Origin: Chloroflexota bacterium | GTDB lineage: Bacteria > Chloroflexota > Dehalococcoidia > Lucifugimonadales > SAR202-VII-2 | Assembly: GCA_003228115.1 (NCBI GenBank) | Contig: QEVV01000002.1 | Coordinates: 434,001-498,000 of the forward strand | Reading direction: 5' to 3' | Length of the DNA: 64,000 nt | Part shown: one piece after another, positions 34,962 to 43,038 of the stretch | Position numbering within the stretch: position 1 is the first letter of the stretch | Layout of the letters: every line of letters starts with the position of its first letter | Position numbers and translations under genes: made by a program | Notes under the pieces: generated by a model | Told to the model about the DNA's origin: nothing | The model's input: only the letters and a program-made list of their open reading frames with translations | Database searches by the model: none

Positions 34962-35444
34962 TCAGCCTTTTACGGCTTGGTCCATGCGTGACTTTACAAA
35001 ACGCAGCACCTCTTGAGGGTTCATGCGGCCAAGCTGGGTCGTGGCATACATGGATGCGGCCACTTCACCGTTGGGTCGGATAACGAACTCCGAAGGCTGC
35101 ATGATACGCTCACCTCGGCGCTCTCCTGTCCAGCCTCCCAAGACCTTGACGAGATCGGGGTTTACGCCATGAGCGACCGGGAATGAAAGCTGATGGTCGT
35201 GGGCTGTTACACCCGTTTCGGTGACACCCTCCGTGTTGCCCGCTAAAACACGTACTCCTAGCTCGAGGAACTGGTTATGGCTTTGCTCGACCTCGGCCAA
35301 CTGCCGAGAGCAGTACGGTCACCATCCGCCCCGGTAAAAAAGGAGGTAGACCCAAGACCCGGCAGTATCCGATGGAACGGAGATCTCACCGCCTCCGGCT
35401 AGGGAGAGACTGATCTCAGGGAAGGCGTCACCGGGTTGAAGCAT
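34962..35444 (-). CDS. Peroxiredoxin/thioredoxin-like protein with in-frame UGA, putative selenoprotein
   Basis: Read through the UGA, the product has 160 residues. It starts MLQPGDAFPEISLSLAGGG at the ATG at 35444 (GGAG upstream) and reaches LLFYRGGW, UGA (35321-35319), PYCSRQLAEVEQ. In the AhpC/TSA and Prx-like families this segment reads RGxWCPxCxxQL, so UGA replaces the redox-active Cys as residue 42 to give UxxC. The frame is uninterrupted on both sides, and the rest (LGVRVLAGNTEG, HQLSFPVAHG, FVIRPNGEVAASMY) is typical of the fold. A SECIS-like hairpin follows the UGA. Ordinary gene calling would see only a 112-residue product from a TTG at 35300. A simple nonsense mutation is the alternative. 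selA/B/C/D are not in the window. Confidence 0.8.
35292..35308 (-). promoter_or_regulatory. Candidate bacterial SECIS element
   Basis: In the mRNA sense the bases CTCGGC, loop AGTTG, GCCGAG form a perfect 6-bp hairpin. Its loop starts 17 bases after the UGA and has G at its second position, as in the published bacterial SECIS consensus (stem-loop with G in the first two loop bases, close behind the UGA). An overlapping ACTGC/GCAGT hairpin is also possible. The fit is good but was found by eye. Confidence 0.6.
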
Positions 35445-35660
35445 GCTTATACTCCACTTCGCTCGGCCAGGCAGTGAAAAGCAATGGCCTCACGCTACAT
35501 GATTGGGAGTCACCCTTAATCGTGACATGGGCCTATCATACGGCCTTGTCCTCGGTACTGACTACTGAAGAGAGCGGGCCGCCGCAACGACTGAGGCGCT
35601 TGGCGGTACACCTGCCGACATCAAGTTCCACGCCATCGCCTGCTTCCACTCCTTGAACCG

Positions 35661-36317
35661 TCATGCCCAGAGCGGGAGTTCCATTTCTCCTTGTGGCGAG
35701 ATCGCGTAGACGCCGTTTGATGGCCTCTCAAACCACCCGTAGACGTCTCGGTACAGGATGATCCTGGCCTTTGGGTCTCCAATGGCGGCAGCGACGCTAG
35801 CGGCCTTGGTGGGACCGTTGCTTTGGAGGAACAGCGCGATCTGGAGCGCCCGCTGCCGATACGCCGTCATGACGCCGCTCCTGACAGATGCACCGCCGAG
35901 GTTCGGGTCGCCAACCCGCCTCACGAATTCGCGGAGCAACAATTCTCGTCGTCTCCTGGATATTCGCGGCCGGTACTCTCCAGGATCGAGGATGGCGTCG
36001 ACGCCGTGTCGCTCGACATCGGGATCGATCACCAACAGGCCTATGCCGAGCATCCTCAACAGCTTCACAATCCGCCGCCGCCGCCTCAGGTTGTGGTTCC
36101 CGACCGGCACCCCGATATACACCCTCGAGGTGACGGCCAGCCTTTCGACCGCCTGCATTACGAGTTCGAGATTCAACGACAGCTTCAACTCGACGACAAC
36201 CAATTCTTCCTCGCCGCGCACGGCGGCGACATCGCAGTCTGCCACCTCGCCCTTGACCTCGTAGCCCTGCGACTCCAGGAATCGCTTCACAGGAAGATAC
36301 AGGTCTGATTCGTTCAA
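35661..36317 (-). CDS. DUF2161-like protein with PD-(D/E)XK-type nuclease core
   Basis: The 218-residue protein has an N-terminal region (MNESDLYLPVKRFLESQGY, CDVAAVRGEEELVVVELKL) with the D-x(n)-ExK pattern of PD-(D/E)XK nuclease-fold proteins, as in DUF2161. After a basic segment (RRRRRIVKLLRML) and VIDP it ends in a region (AYRQRALQIALFLQSNGPTK, YGWFERPSNGVYAISPQG) resembling a winged helix. The family has no established function. Its DNA-acting role is inference. It lies upstream of the selenoprotein candidate, with 216 bp between in which I see no gene. Confidence 0.75.
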   Translation of the reverse strand: MNESDLYLPVKRFLESQGYEVKGEVADCDVAAVRGEEELVVVELKLSLNLELVMQAVERLAVTSRVYIGVPVGNHNLRRRRRIVKLLRMLGIGLLVIDPDVERHGVDAILDPGEYRPRISRRRRELLLREFVRRVGDPNLGGASVRSGVMTAYRQRALQIALFLQSNGPTKAASVAAAIGDPKARIILYRDVYGWFERPSNGVYAISPQGEMELPLWA

Positions 36318-36697
36318 TGGCCTCGCCTCACCGTTGGTTGGCCTTTATGCAGGGACCTAGGCAGGCGAAAGCGGCCGTCCCCAAGTCCCCAGTGTCCAAG
36401 CGCCCTGAGCTTACTATGGACCATTGTTGTCGCACACATTGAATCGACACTGTGAATGGGGGTCAGGATATCGACATCGTTGTGGGCGTGGCGTTGCCGA
36501 GGCCTAGGAACGGGACGAACGGAACATTTCGGGTAACTTTTGTGCTCCACCACCCACCCCGCTCCTTCCGATCTGCCCGTCTTCCAGGCCAACCCTTCGT
36601 GATGCACCGGAGGAAAAGGCGAAACGCCACTGGCACGCTAATGAAGTGCCGGTGGCGTTTCGCTGTGTAGCGGAGCCTTCATCTCGAGAGGGTCAAT
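36318..36697. other. 380-bp intergenic region with one long hairpin
   Basis: GCGAAACGCCACTGGCAC (36619-36636) pairs with GTGCCGGTGGCGTTTCGC (36646-36663) over 18 bp with one G-U, around a 9-base loop. A T run after the stem is missing, so it is a poor rho-independent terminator for either strand; it could still stop transcription of the small membrane protein gene from the other side or be part of a small RNA. The remainder shows no coding signal. Confidence 0.55.
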
Positions 36698-36799
36698 CTA
36701 TGCGTTCCTCTTTAGCCAGACCGACCCTCCGAGAAAGACGACTGTAAAGAACCCGCTGAATACCATCAACAAGCCTAGGCCTTCCTGCAAGCCCCACAT
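36698..36799 (-). CDS. 33-residue single-pass membrane protein, unknown
   Basis: A very short gene reading MWGLQEGLGLLMVFSGFFTV then VFLGGSVWLKRNA. It is one hydrophobic helix with a short basic cytoplasmic end, so N-out/C-in is likely. Support comes from a perfect AAGGAGGTG ribosome-binding site 4-5 bases before the ATG and from a second small membrane protein gene just upstream on the same strand. Single-helix proteins of this kind are often accessory subunits of membrane complexes. I cannot link it to a named family. Confidence 0.6.
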   Translation of the reverse strand: MWGLQEGLGLLMVFSGFFTVVFLGGSVWLKRNA

Positions 36800-36832
36800 C
36801 GCACACCTCCTTGAATGTCTCTGTTGGGGTCC

Positions 36833-37039
36833 CTAGAGCAAAACAGGTTTGCGGCCCCTTGGCTCCCATGCGTGTTGAAACCCACCCATCTTCCTCAGTT
36901 GGTATGGGTGCAGTCCCTTCTTTCCTGCGCCCCATGCCATAACAAGCCCGGTGAGCAGAAGGAAGAAAGTGATTACGCCTACCGAGTTGAACCACTGAAT
37001 CGCACCGACCGCAATTCCGTCATATGGCCAGAAGAACAT
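36833..37039 (-). CDS. 68-residue small membrane protein, unknown
   Basis: The product starts MFFWPYDGIAVGAIQWFNSV, has a hydrophobic helix GVITFFLLLTGLVMAWGAG (about 19-38), and a basic tail KKGLHPYQLRKMGG. The ATG at 37039 follows AGGGGG; a TTG six bases upstream would add two residues. It lies 33 bp ahead of the 33-residue membrane protein gene. The two may be subunits of a membrane complex whose larger part is elsewhere. No family is recognised, and the region downstream of residue 50 has little hydrophobic or structural signal. Confidence 0.5.
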   Translation of the reverse strand: MFFWPYDGIAVGAIQWFNSVGVITFFLLLTGLVMAWGAGKKGLHPYQLRKMGGFQHAWEPRGRKPVLL

Positions 37040-37407
37040 CACCAACCCCCTTTGGCCAGAAGAACGTTACTGGCCCCCCGTTCACCGCAATTCTCTCAGT
37101 GACATCTGCTGAGGCCGTGACGATTCTTCGTTTTGGCGTGCAGACCATATGAAAATGGCCGGTTGGGGGGTGATAGTTCGGGAAATGGGCAAAAAACGGG
37201 GGAGGAGGAGGGGTGTTCCGGTAACCAAAGCGGGGTGATTGGACTGAGGTTGTTGCCGGATATCGAGGGAGGCCGCTACTGATCCTTCCCTATTGGTGAA
37301 TGATGGGCTTCACCCGTTGGGGAAGATGAACGCGGAGTGGACCAGATCTCGTACTGCTGGAAGCACTCTCCATCCTGCCCGGGCAATGGAAAACAGGAGC
37401 CCGCGGC
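37040..37407. other. 368-bp intergenic region
   Basis: It holds two copies of TGGCCAGAAGAAC, at 37025-37037 (within the small gene) and 37053-37065, and a CCATATGAAAA stretch (37145-37155) similar to 16068-16078 before a hyuB. A promoter for the small membrane genes probably lies here, but no convincing -35/-10 pair was found. No gene is seen. Confidence 0.4.
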
Positions 37408-38751
37408 TCAGTCCTGCAATGAGCGAGCGGCGTGCTCTCCAGCCACTTTGCCCAAGACGATGGCGGTCAGCGTTCCGTTGCCCGGCAGGTATCCGGTTGC
37501 TCCCGGCCCGGAAATGCCCTCAGAGGCATCTCCGCCAGCGTAGAGGTTCGGAATAGTGGTTCCGTCTGCTTTCAGCGCCTGACCGTTTTCGTTGACCCGG
37601 AGGCCGCCCTGAGTGTTGTACAAGGATACCCACACCTGAGCCCCGTAGAACGGTGCAGAGAGAAGAGCTTGTGGAGTCCGGCCGAACTGGTCTGTTCCGC
37701 CTGACGCCGCTGCGTTGTACTCCTCAATGGACTGGGACAGACCCTTCGGGTCGATGCCCAATTTGGCCGCCAGTTCATCCGAGCTTGACCCCGTCACGAA
37801 GGCCTGCCTCGCAATGACGGGAGCAAGTTCCGAAGCAACTTCTTGCCTGATACGTGCGTCGAAAATCTCATAGGCGCACTTGCCTGGCATGTCCAGCATT
37901 GTTGCTCCGGGCCCGCTGGGATAGCGCGTCTCGTCAACGAACCGGCCCCCGTTTTCCCCGACGAGAATGGCCCCGTTATGGATCAGGGGTTGTGGCATGG
38001 GCAACTGCAGCGGGCGAAAGTAGGTGGGGTAGGGGAGGAAGGAGTCCATATTGGCAACCACGCCGCCCGCCTCCAGACCCATGCGAACGCTGTCCCCTTC
38101 GACGCCTGGATGACCGCGATAGGGAATGCCGTCAGCCTTTGGTATGTAGTGGGCCACCATGTCTTTGTTGGCGCCGAAACCGCCGGTGGCGAGGATGACC
38201 TTTCCCGCAGTGATCACCCCTTTTTCGGTCTGGATGCCGATAGCTGCTCCTGAAGAGTCCAAGATGAGGGAGCGAACAGGAGTCGACCAGCGGATCTCAA
38301 TATTGGGGTGCTTGGTCACCGTCGAGATCAATTCCCGAACGAACGCCCACCCACCGCCGCAGCCGTGCGCCCTCCGCTGCGAGTGTCCTGACGCTCCCTG
38401 AGCCACGGTGAACTCGATACCGGTACGATCAGCAAGCCATTCGAGCACTGGGGCGCCCTGCTGAGCCATCAATTTCACGAGACCTGGGCTGGCCTGGCCG
38501 CCATTTCTTCGCGTTATGTCCGCTATGAAGGCTTCTGGGTCGTCCTCAATCCCTTCGTCCCGCTGGTAGCGGGAGCCAGCGACGACGAGCGACGTGGTGA
38601 GGGCGGTATTTCCTCCCGGGATATCCGTTTTCTCCACAAGAAGAACTCGTGCCCCGCTTTCAGCAGCCGCCAAAGCAGCGACCATGCCACACCCACCTGC
38701 CCCTACGACCACAACGAGAGCCGAGTCGCCGCCATCTATTGCTTTAGCCAT
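37408..38751 (-). CDS. FAD-dependent oxidoreductase, fumarate reductase/flavocytochrome c type
   Basis: The 447-residue flavoprotein has the Rossmann dinucleotide motif VVVVGAGGCGMVAALAAAES (about 12-31), the FAD contact EKTDIPGGNTALTTSLVVAG (41-60), ILATGGFGANKDM, and the C-terminal FAD segment NLYAGGDASEGISGPGATGY. This is the FAD_binding_2 layout shared by soluble fumarate reductases, 3-ketosteroid dehydrogenases and urocanate reductases; no iron-sulfur or haem domain is present. Its substrate is unknown. The stretch HSQRRAHGCGGG is probably an active-site loop. It is transcribed with, and lies just downstream of, the carboxyltransferase gene (52 bp). Confidence 0.87.
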   Translation of the reverse strand: MAKAIDGGDSALVVVVGAGGCGMVAALAAAESGARVLLVEKTDIPGGNTALTTSLVVAGSRYQRDEGIEDDPEAFIADITRRNGGQASPGLVKLMAQQGAPVLEWLADRTGIEFTVAQGASGHSQRRAHGCGGGWAFVRELISTVTKHPNIEIRWSTPVRSLILDSSGAAIGIQTEKGVITAGKVILATGGFGANKDMVAHYIPKADGIPYRGHPGVEGDSVRMGLEAGGVVANMDSFLPYPTYFRPLQLPMPQPLIHNGAILVGENGGRFVDETRYPSGPGATMLDMPGKCAYEIFDARIRQEVASELAPVIARQAFVTGSSSDELAAKLGIDPKGLSQSIEEYNAAASGGTDQFGRTPQALLSAPFYGAQVWVSLYNTQGGLRVNENGQALKADGTTIPNLYAGGDASEGISGPGATGYLPGNGTLTAIVLGKVAGEHAARSLQD

Positions 38752-38803
38752 AACGCACCTCCGAGGGGACTGCCTACCCTATGCCGCTCTCACTGACTAG
38801 TGC

Positions 38804-40264
38804 TCAACGCTTTCCATGCAGACTTAGGGAAAAGTCGCCTTTTTGAACTACGACATGCTTGAATCCCTGCCGCTTGGCTAGTTCGTCAATGAGAGTGACC
38901 AAGGGCTGACGGGCGCTGACGAAGTCCTCCGGTGAGCTGGACTTACCGAGCGCCGCCGCCGTCTCGTCGCCCCCAAAGGCTCGGAGGATCATCTCCTCGT
39001 CACTGATGTTCTCGCCGTACTGGGCCCTAACCTCTTTCAAGGACGGCTGCGGTGGGTCCCACTTCATGATTTCGCGCCCACGCGGGCGGTCGAGGATCTT
39101 GGCGCGAACCTCTTGGTCCATGTGCGTGACGGGCTCTCTACCCCAGAGGCCAATGGAGTACTGAATCACCTCGTCGCTGACCTGCTTGTAGCGCTCGCCC
39201 GTAATGACATTCAGACCGGCCTGGCTTCCTACGAACTGGGCCAGAGGCGTAACCATGATCGGATAGCCGAATTCGGCCCGGACCCTCACTGCTTCTTCCA
39301 ACACTTCTTGAAGCCTATTCTCCATGCCTACCTGCTTCAGTTGAAAGGCCAGGTTGGACATCATGCCGCCCGGGACCTGATGGCCGTACACCGACTGGTC
39401 GTAGAGCCGGGGCTTGCCGACGGGCAGGCCTTGGCGGCGGGCAATGGTGTTCAGCTTCTCTTCCACCGGCTGAAGGCATTCTTCGTCGACCGCTGTTTTA
39501 AAGCCCAGCGCTCTGAGATTGCTGGCCACGTTGAAGATGGATGGCTGCGATGTGCCGTTGGCCATCGGTGGTACCGCAGTATGGATGTACTTGATCCCGC
39601 CCTTGGCAGCCTCAAGGGCGTTGATGGGGGCAAGACCATTGTTAGAGTGAGCGTGGAATTCCAGTTCGATGCCGGGGGCGCTCTCGTTGAAAATGGGGAT
39701 CAACTCTCTGGTCCGTTCCGGCGTCAAGAGTCCGCCAACGTCCTTGAAGCAGATGCGGTAGGGCTTCAGATCGGCTGCCTGCTTGATGCGCTCGCGGTAG
39801 TAATCGTCGGTGTGTTTGGGCGAAATGGAGTAGATGACGTTGAGAACGGTCCGCATGCCTGCTTTTGCCAGGTCTTTAAGCTCTGGAGCGTGCTCTGGGA
39901 AGTCGTTCCAAGGGTTGGAGGAACGGTTCGTTATGACGCCGTGAGCAACGACCATGTCGACCATCAATATGCGAAGGGACAGAGGAATCAGGGAAAGGCC
40001 GCCGCGGATGCCTCCGTGCATCCGGAGGTCGGTGTTTTTCCTAAGAGCCGTTCCCCGCCTCAGCCATTCGAAGGCATCCTCGCCCAGCTCCTTTCCTAGT
40101 TTCTTGATCTGGACGGCAGGGTTGTAGAACTCCATAGAATCAAAGCCGGCCTCGTCCAGGTGAGGGAGGATGGACAGCATCATGCCGGTGCGCATATTCA
40201 AAGCCCACAGGCTAAGATGGCCGTCCCGCATCGTGGTATCGACGAACTTAATCTCGTTGCTCAT
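38804..40264 (-). CDS. Carboxyltransferase of the pyruvate carboxylase/oxaloacetate decarboxylase type, without biotin domain
   Basis: The 486-residue protein matches the HMGL-like TIM barrel plus PYC_OADA carboxyltransferase domain. It begins EIKFVDTTMRDGHLSLWALN, a changed version of the DTTLRDGxQS motif. The metal and catalytic residues look intact: FKDVGGLLTP (catalytic Lys region) and EFHAHSNNGLAP (HxH metal ligands). It stops at about 486 residues and lacks the biotinyl domain with AMKM that full-length OadA/PycB enzymes carry, so any biotin carrier and carboxylase subunit would have to be elsewhere. It could act as a decarboxylase or on an unusual acid. Enzymes that keep only this domain include HMG-CoA lyase and isopropylmalate synthase, but the domain order here fits PycB best. 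Confidence 0.82.
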   Translation of the reverse strand: MSNEIKFVDTTMRDGHLSLWALNMRTGMMLSILPHLDEAGFDSMEFYNPAVQIKKLGKELGEDAFEWLRRGTALRKNTDLRMHGGIRGGLSLIPLSLRILMVDMVVAHGVITNRSSNPWNDFPEHAPELKDLAKAGMRTVLNVIYSISPKHTDDYYRERIKQAADLKPYRICFKDVGGLLTPERTRELIPIFNESAPGIELEFHAHSNNGLAPINALEAAKGGIKYIHTAVPPMANGTSQPSIFNVASNLRALGFKTAVDEECLQPVEEKLNTIARRQGLPVGKPRLYDQSVYGHQVPGGMMSNLAFQLKQVGMENRLQEVLEEAVRVRAEFGYPIMVTPLAQFVGSQAGLNVITGERYKQVSDEVIQYSIGLWGREPVTHMDQEVRAKILDRPRGREIMKWDPPQPSLKEVRAQYGENISDEEMILRAFGGDETAAALGKSSSPEDFVSARQPLVTLIDELAKRQGFKHVVVQKGDFSLSLHGKR

Positions 40265-40310
40265 TCACTCTCCTGGGTGTGATTCTTCATTGTACTAGCG
40301 GCCTTTCCCT

Positions 40311-40339
40311 TGTCATTTCGACCGGAGGGAGAAATCTCG
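40311..40339. repeat. Dispersed TGTCATTTCGACCGGAGGGA repeat
   Basis: TGTCATTTCGACCGGAGGGA followed by GAAATCTCG is a well-known kind of short bacterial intergenic repeat, found in one copy here. It ends just before the 40474 gene fragment. Confidence 0.55.
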
Positions 40340-40473
40340 TTCGCCATTTCAAGCGTAAGGACCCTGTTTTCGCGAAATACCTTGCCCTTAGGGGACGAAC
40401 GCGTTTGGGCCGGTCTGAGACACGGCCCCTACCGGATCTGGAGTTGATGAGGCGTCGTGAGGCGATATCTGGC

Positions 40474-40677
40474 CTAACTGGCCGCCGCCTCCAAGCCATA
40501 GAAGGCCCTACCATTGTCCTCCAGAATCTTTCGGTCTGTGAACCAGTACAACAAGCCGTCGGCTGACTGAACCGGCATGGGCCGAAACTTTGCCTCAGAG
40601 GCACTCAAGCACTCCCAAGTTTGAGGAGTTTCCACAACGTGAGCGTCTGAATCTATCCAGCCCATGAACACCTCCAT
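40474..40677 (-). pseudogene. Amidohydrolase-2 N-terminal fragment
   Basis: The 67 residues MEVFMGWIDSDAHVVETPQT ... LLYWFTDRKILEDNGRAFYG match the start of the amidohydrolase-2 proteins in this window (strand-1 DSDAHVVETPQTWE equals DADTHVDENDETWD; YWFTDRKI equals FWLIDGSF). The reading frame then meets a stop at 40474, and the remaining 300 residues are missing. It is a decayed copy, probably of the 44105-45178 gene type. Frameshifted residues further along were not recognised. Confidence 0.6.
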
Positions 40678-40833
40678 AGCTGAGCCCTCAAGGGCTGGTT
40701 CCTTCTTTACAGCAGGCTTCAGGATGTGGGAACAATACGCTCCCCTCTCTTTTTTGGGAAGCCGAAAGTTTGGAGCGCCTGAACATGTCTAAGACCCAGC
40801 CCGAGCCGATGAATTAGCTAGAGGTTGCCCGCT

Positions 40834-41742
40834 CTAGCCGGCAACCAACCTGCCCGTGCCAGCCACGATCATGACAATGGCAACGAACTTGATGGTGAGG
40901 GCTCGTCCCGAGAGGGATTCGTACATGAAGCGAGGAGCCAACAAGCTGAGCGCAACGACATACAGGAAAATGAACATGGGCCTCGTTGCGTTGAGGGCTG
41001 CCGCTCCAGATACCGGCCCGACGTCAAAGGCGGAGAACAGCAAATAGGTTCCCAGCAGCGCTACGAGCATGTCGGCGGCGAACCATGGGAGGTGTCGTGG
41101 GCGTTCGCGCACGATTTCCCAGGCCCCACGAATGGCCGTACGCGAAGTAGACATGACAAGAACGGTGACGCCTATGAAGAACAGGTTGATGGTGAAGACT
41201 TGCACAGTGGAGATTTCATCCAGGGCTATCTTGCCCAGGAAATTGGAGAGGCCTCCGCTGAAGCTGGACAACACCAATAGGAAGAAGGAAGAACCAAGGA
41301 GGAATCCGCCTAGCGCTCCGGGAGCCCGCCTGGCTGACAACAGAATAGCCCCAGCCACGATGACAAAGATGGATGCCCACTCCCATATCCCAAGGTTCTC
41401 GTCCAGAAACACAGCAGCCAGGATGGCCACGAATATTGGGTAGGTCATGGTGACTGGGAGTGCTCTGGAAACCTCCTCTCGGCGTAGGACCCAAAAGGTG
41501 AGGCTCATGGCCACGCCCCTGGTGAGCCCTGAGCCCAAGGCAGCCGCCAGGGCCTTGGCGGAGTATCCGGAGTAGGAGGGCTCAGCGATGATGAAGGGTA
41601 TGCAGATCAGGACGCCCATCACGCCCAAGATGAACAGGAGCGCCCTGAAATTCTGGACGATCCTGTCGACCAGGTGTTTGTCGATGATGCTGACAACGCC
41701 GAAGACCGCGGCGCTCAACAGAGCTAGGATTGCCCAGTGCAT
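40834..41742 (-). CDS. EamA/DMT superfamily transporter
   Basis: The 302-residue protein has about ten hydrophobic helices in two related halves, as in the drug/metabolite transporter superfamily. The first half reads MHWAILALLSAAVFGVVSII, and VTMTYPIFVAILAAVFLDEN (with the family's conserved end-of-half pattern) falls near residue 105. Such transporters export amino acids, nucleotides or drugs; the direction and substrate are not known here. The start at 41742 is preferred over the ORF start 14 codons earlier because homology begins there. It is divergent from the amidohydrolase gene at 41924. Confidence 0.87.
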   Translation of the reverse strand: MHWAILALLSAAVFGVVSIIDKHLVDRIVQNFRALLFILGVMGVLICIPFIIAEPSYSGYSAKALAAALGSGLTRGVAMSLTFWVLRREEVSRALPVTMTYPIFVAILAAVFLDENLGIWEWASIFVIVAGAILLSARRAPGALGGFLLGSSFFLLVLSSFSGGLSNFLGKIALDEISTVQVFTINLFFIGVTVLVMSTSRTAIRGAWEIVRERPRHLPWFAADMLVALLGTYLLFSAFDVGPVSGAAALNATRPMFIFLYVVALSLLAPRFMYESLSGRALTIKFVAIVMIVAGTGRLVAG

Positions 41743-41923
41743 GGGATTTGCTCCTCCACCCCACCTGGCTGAGGCCAGGCGCACTGGCCACTATACCCGA
41801 ACGTTGGGCGAGGGTGTCCTAGCGGTGGCTCGGGCTCAAGACGACGGTCCCCAAGGCCCTCCCATGACAAAGGGACGATGGGGTAGGATGAGGGCCAGCA
41901 TCAATAAACGGGGAGGTTACGCC

Positions 41924-43003
41924 ATGACATCCACCAACCTAGAGCTAGTCATCGACGCCGACGGGCACATTGTTGAGGATATTCCCAACATCTTGAGTCG
42001 CATGCCCGCCGCATATCAGACCGAGGCCCAAATCAGAAAATTCGCACTCTTTCCGCCGGTGGACCACCTCCATTCCACGAACCTGCAGACCATGCCTCCT
42101 GGGGCCTTCGCCAACGTTGGGCCGGAGGGGTGGCTGGATTTCCTACAGGACGTAGGTATAGAAAAGACGGTGCTGTATCCCAGCGAGGGGCTGCGTAGCG
42201 GGAAAATCGTCAATATCGACTGGGCAATCGACGTCACCCGCGCCTACAACGATTGGCTAGCTGACACCTACTCGCGCTGGAACGACAGGTTTGTGGGCAT
42301 TGCGCTGCTGCCCATGCAGGAGCCAGGGGCCGCGGTCGAAGAGTTGAACCGTGTCGTCACAGAGCTGGGCATGCCCGGAGCGATGCTACCGGGTGTCGGT
42401 TTGAAGGCTCCCCTAGGCGGTCACGAATACTGGCCCGTCTTTGCTGAGGCCGACCGGCTGGGATGCAGCCTCGCGGTCCACGGCGGCGTGCACATGAGCA
42501 TTGGGATGGACTATCTGACGCCCTACGCGCCTGTCCATGCCCTTGGCCACCCATTCGCTTTGATGATTTCTCTTGCCTCGATTGTGTTCAATGGCCTCTT
42601 CGACAAATACCCCAACGCCAGAATCGGGTTTCTAGAGGGCGGGGTGTCCTGGTTCCTCACCTGCCTGGAGCGTTTCGAGCGTTCCTACGACAGCCATTCC
42701 CAGTACAACCTGCGTGGCGAGTTTATTGACCTTACGAAAGAGACCGTCAGTCAGGCCATGCTTCGCTACATCAAAGAGGGCAAGCTGTTCATTGGTTGTG
42801 AGGGCGGCGAGCGCGAACTGGCCCATGCGGTGAAGGTCATCGGTAAAGAGCCGTTCATGTACTCCTCAGACTTCCCCCACGAGGTGAACAACGAGTCCTG
42901 CAAGGCCGAATTGCAGGAGATTCTCGAGAGCGACGAGATGTCGGCCGAAGAAAGAACGGCAGTGCTCAGCGGCAACGCCCAACGGTTCTACAAACTGACC
43001 TAG
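41924..43003 (+). CDS. Amidohydrolase-2 family metal-dependent hydrolase
   Basis: The 359-residue TIM-barrel protein begins MTSTNLELVIDADGHIVEDI, with the DxHxxE motif near residue 11. Later motifs are LAVHGGVHMSIG (barrel His), IGFLEGGVSWFLTCLERFER and FMYSSDFPHEVNNE at the metal-binding Asp. The 41588 frame start is rejected, since it overlaps the transporter on the other strand; the ATG at 41924 has GGGAGG seven bases upstream. The sequence between about 30 and 80 differs from the other family members here. A short-chain epimerase-type gene follows 35 bp downstream, so they are probably one operon. Confidence 0.87.
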   Translation: MTSTNLELVIDADGHIVEDIPNILSRMPAAYQTEAQIRKFALFPPVDHLHSTNLQTMPPGAFANVGPEGWLDFLQDVGIEKTVLYPSEGLRSGKIVNIDWAIDVTRAYNDWLADTYSRWNDRFVGIALLPMQEPGAAVEELNRVVTELGMPGAMLPGVGLKAPLGGHEYWPVFAEADRLGCSLAVHGGVHMSIGMDYLTPYAPVHALGHPFALMISLASIVFNGLFDKYPNARIGFLEGGVSWFLTCLERFERSYDSHSQYNLRGEFIDLTKETVSQAMLRYIKEGKLFIGCEGGERELAHAVKVIGKEPFMYSSDFPHEVNNESCKAELQEILESDEMSAEERTAVLSGNAQRFYKLT

Positions 43004-43038
43004 GAACGAAAACCCCACTCAATCAGGAGCGTGAACTC

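Larger units (their letters stand above)
40265..40833. other. 569-bp intergenic region with repeat and gene fragment
   Basis: It contains a dispersed repeat (40311-40339) and an amidohydrolase fragment (40474-40677), described separately. From about 40680 to 40833 I see only non-coding sequence before the EamA transporter stop. Confidence 0.6.

Noticed and set aside
35451..35660. Possible gene between the DUF2161 protein and the selenoprotein candidate
   Set aside because: Short frames on both strands have no ribosome-binding site or recognisable motif.
37025..37065. TGGCCAGAAGAAC direct repeats as attachment site
   Set aside because: Only 13 bases, 28 bp apart, one copy within a gene, with no recombinase near.
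39113..40099. 328-residue open frame antisense to the carboxyltransferase
   Set aside because: It is a shadow: no recognisable domain, while the other strand carries a complete conserved family.
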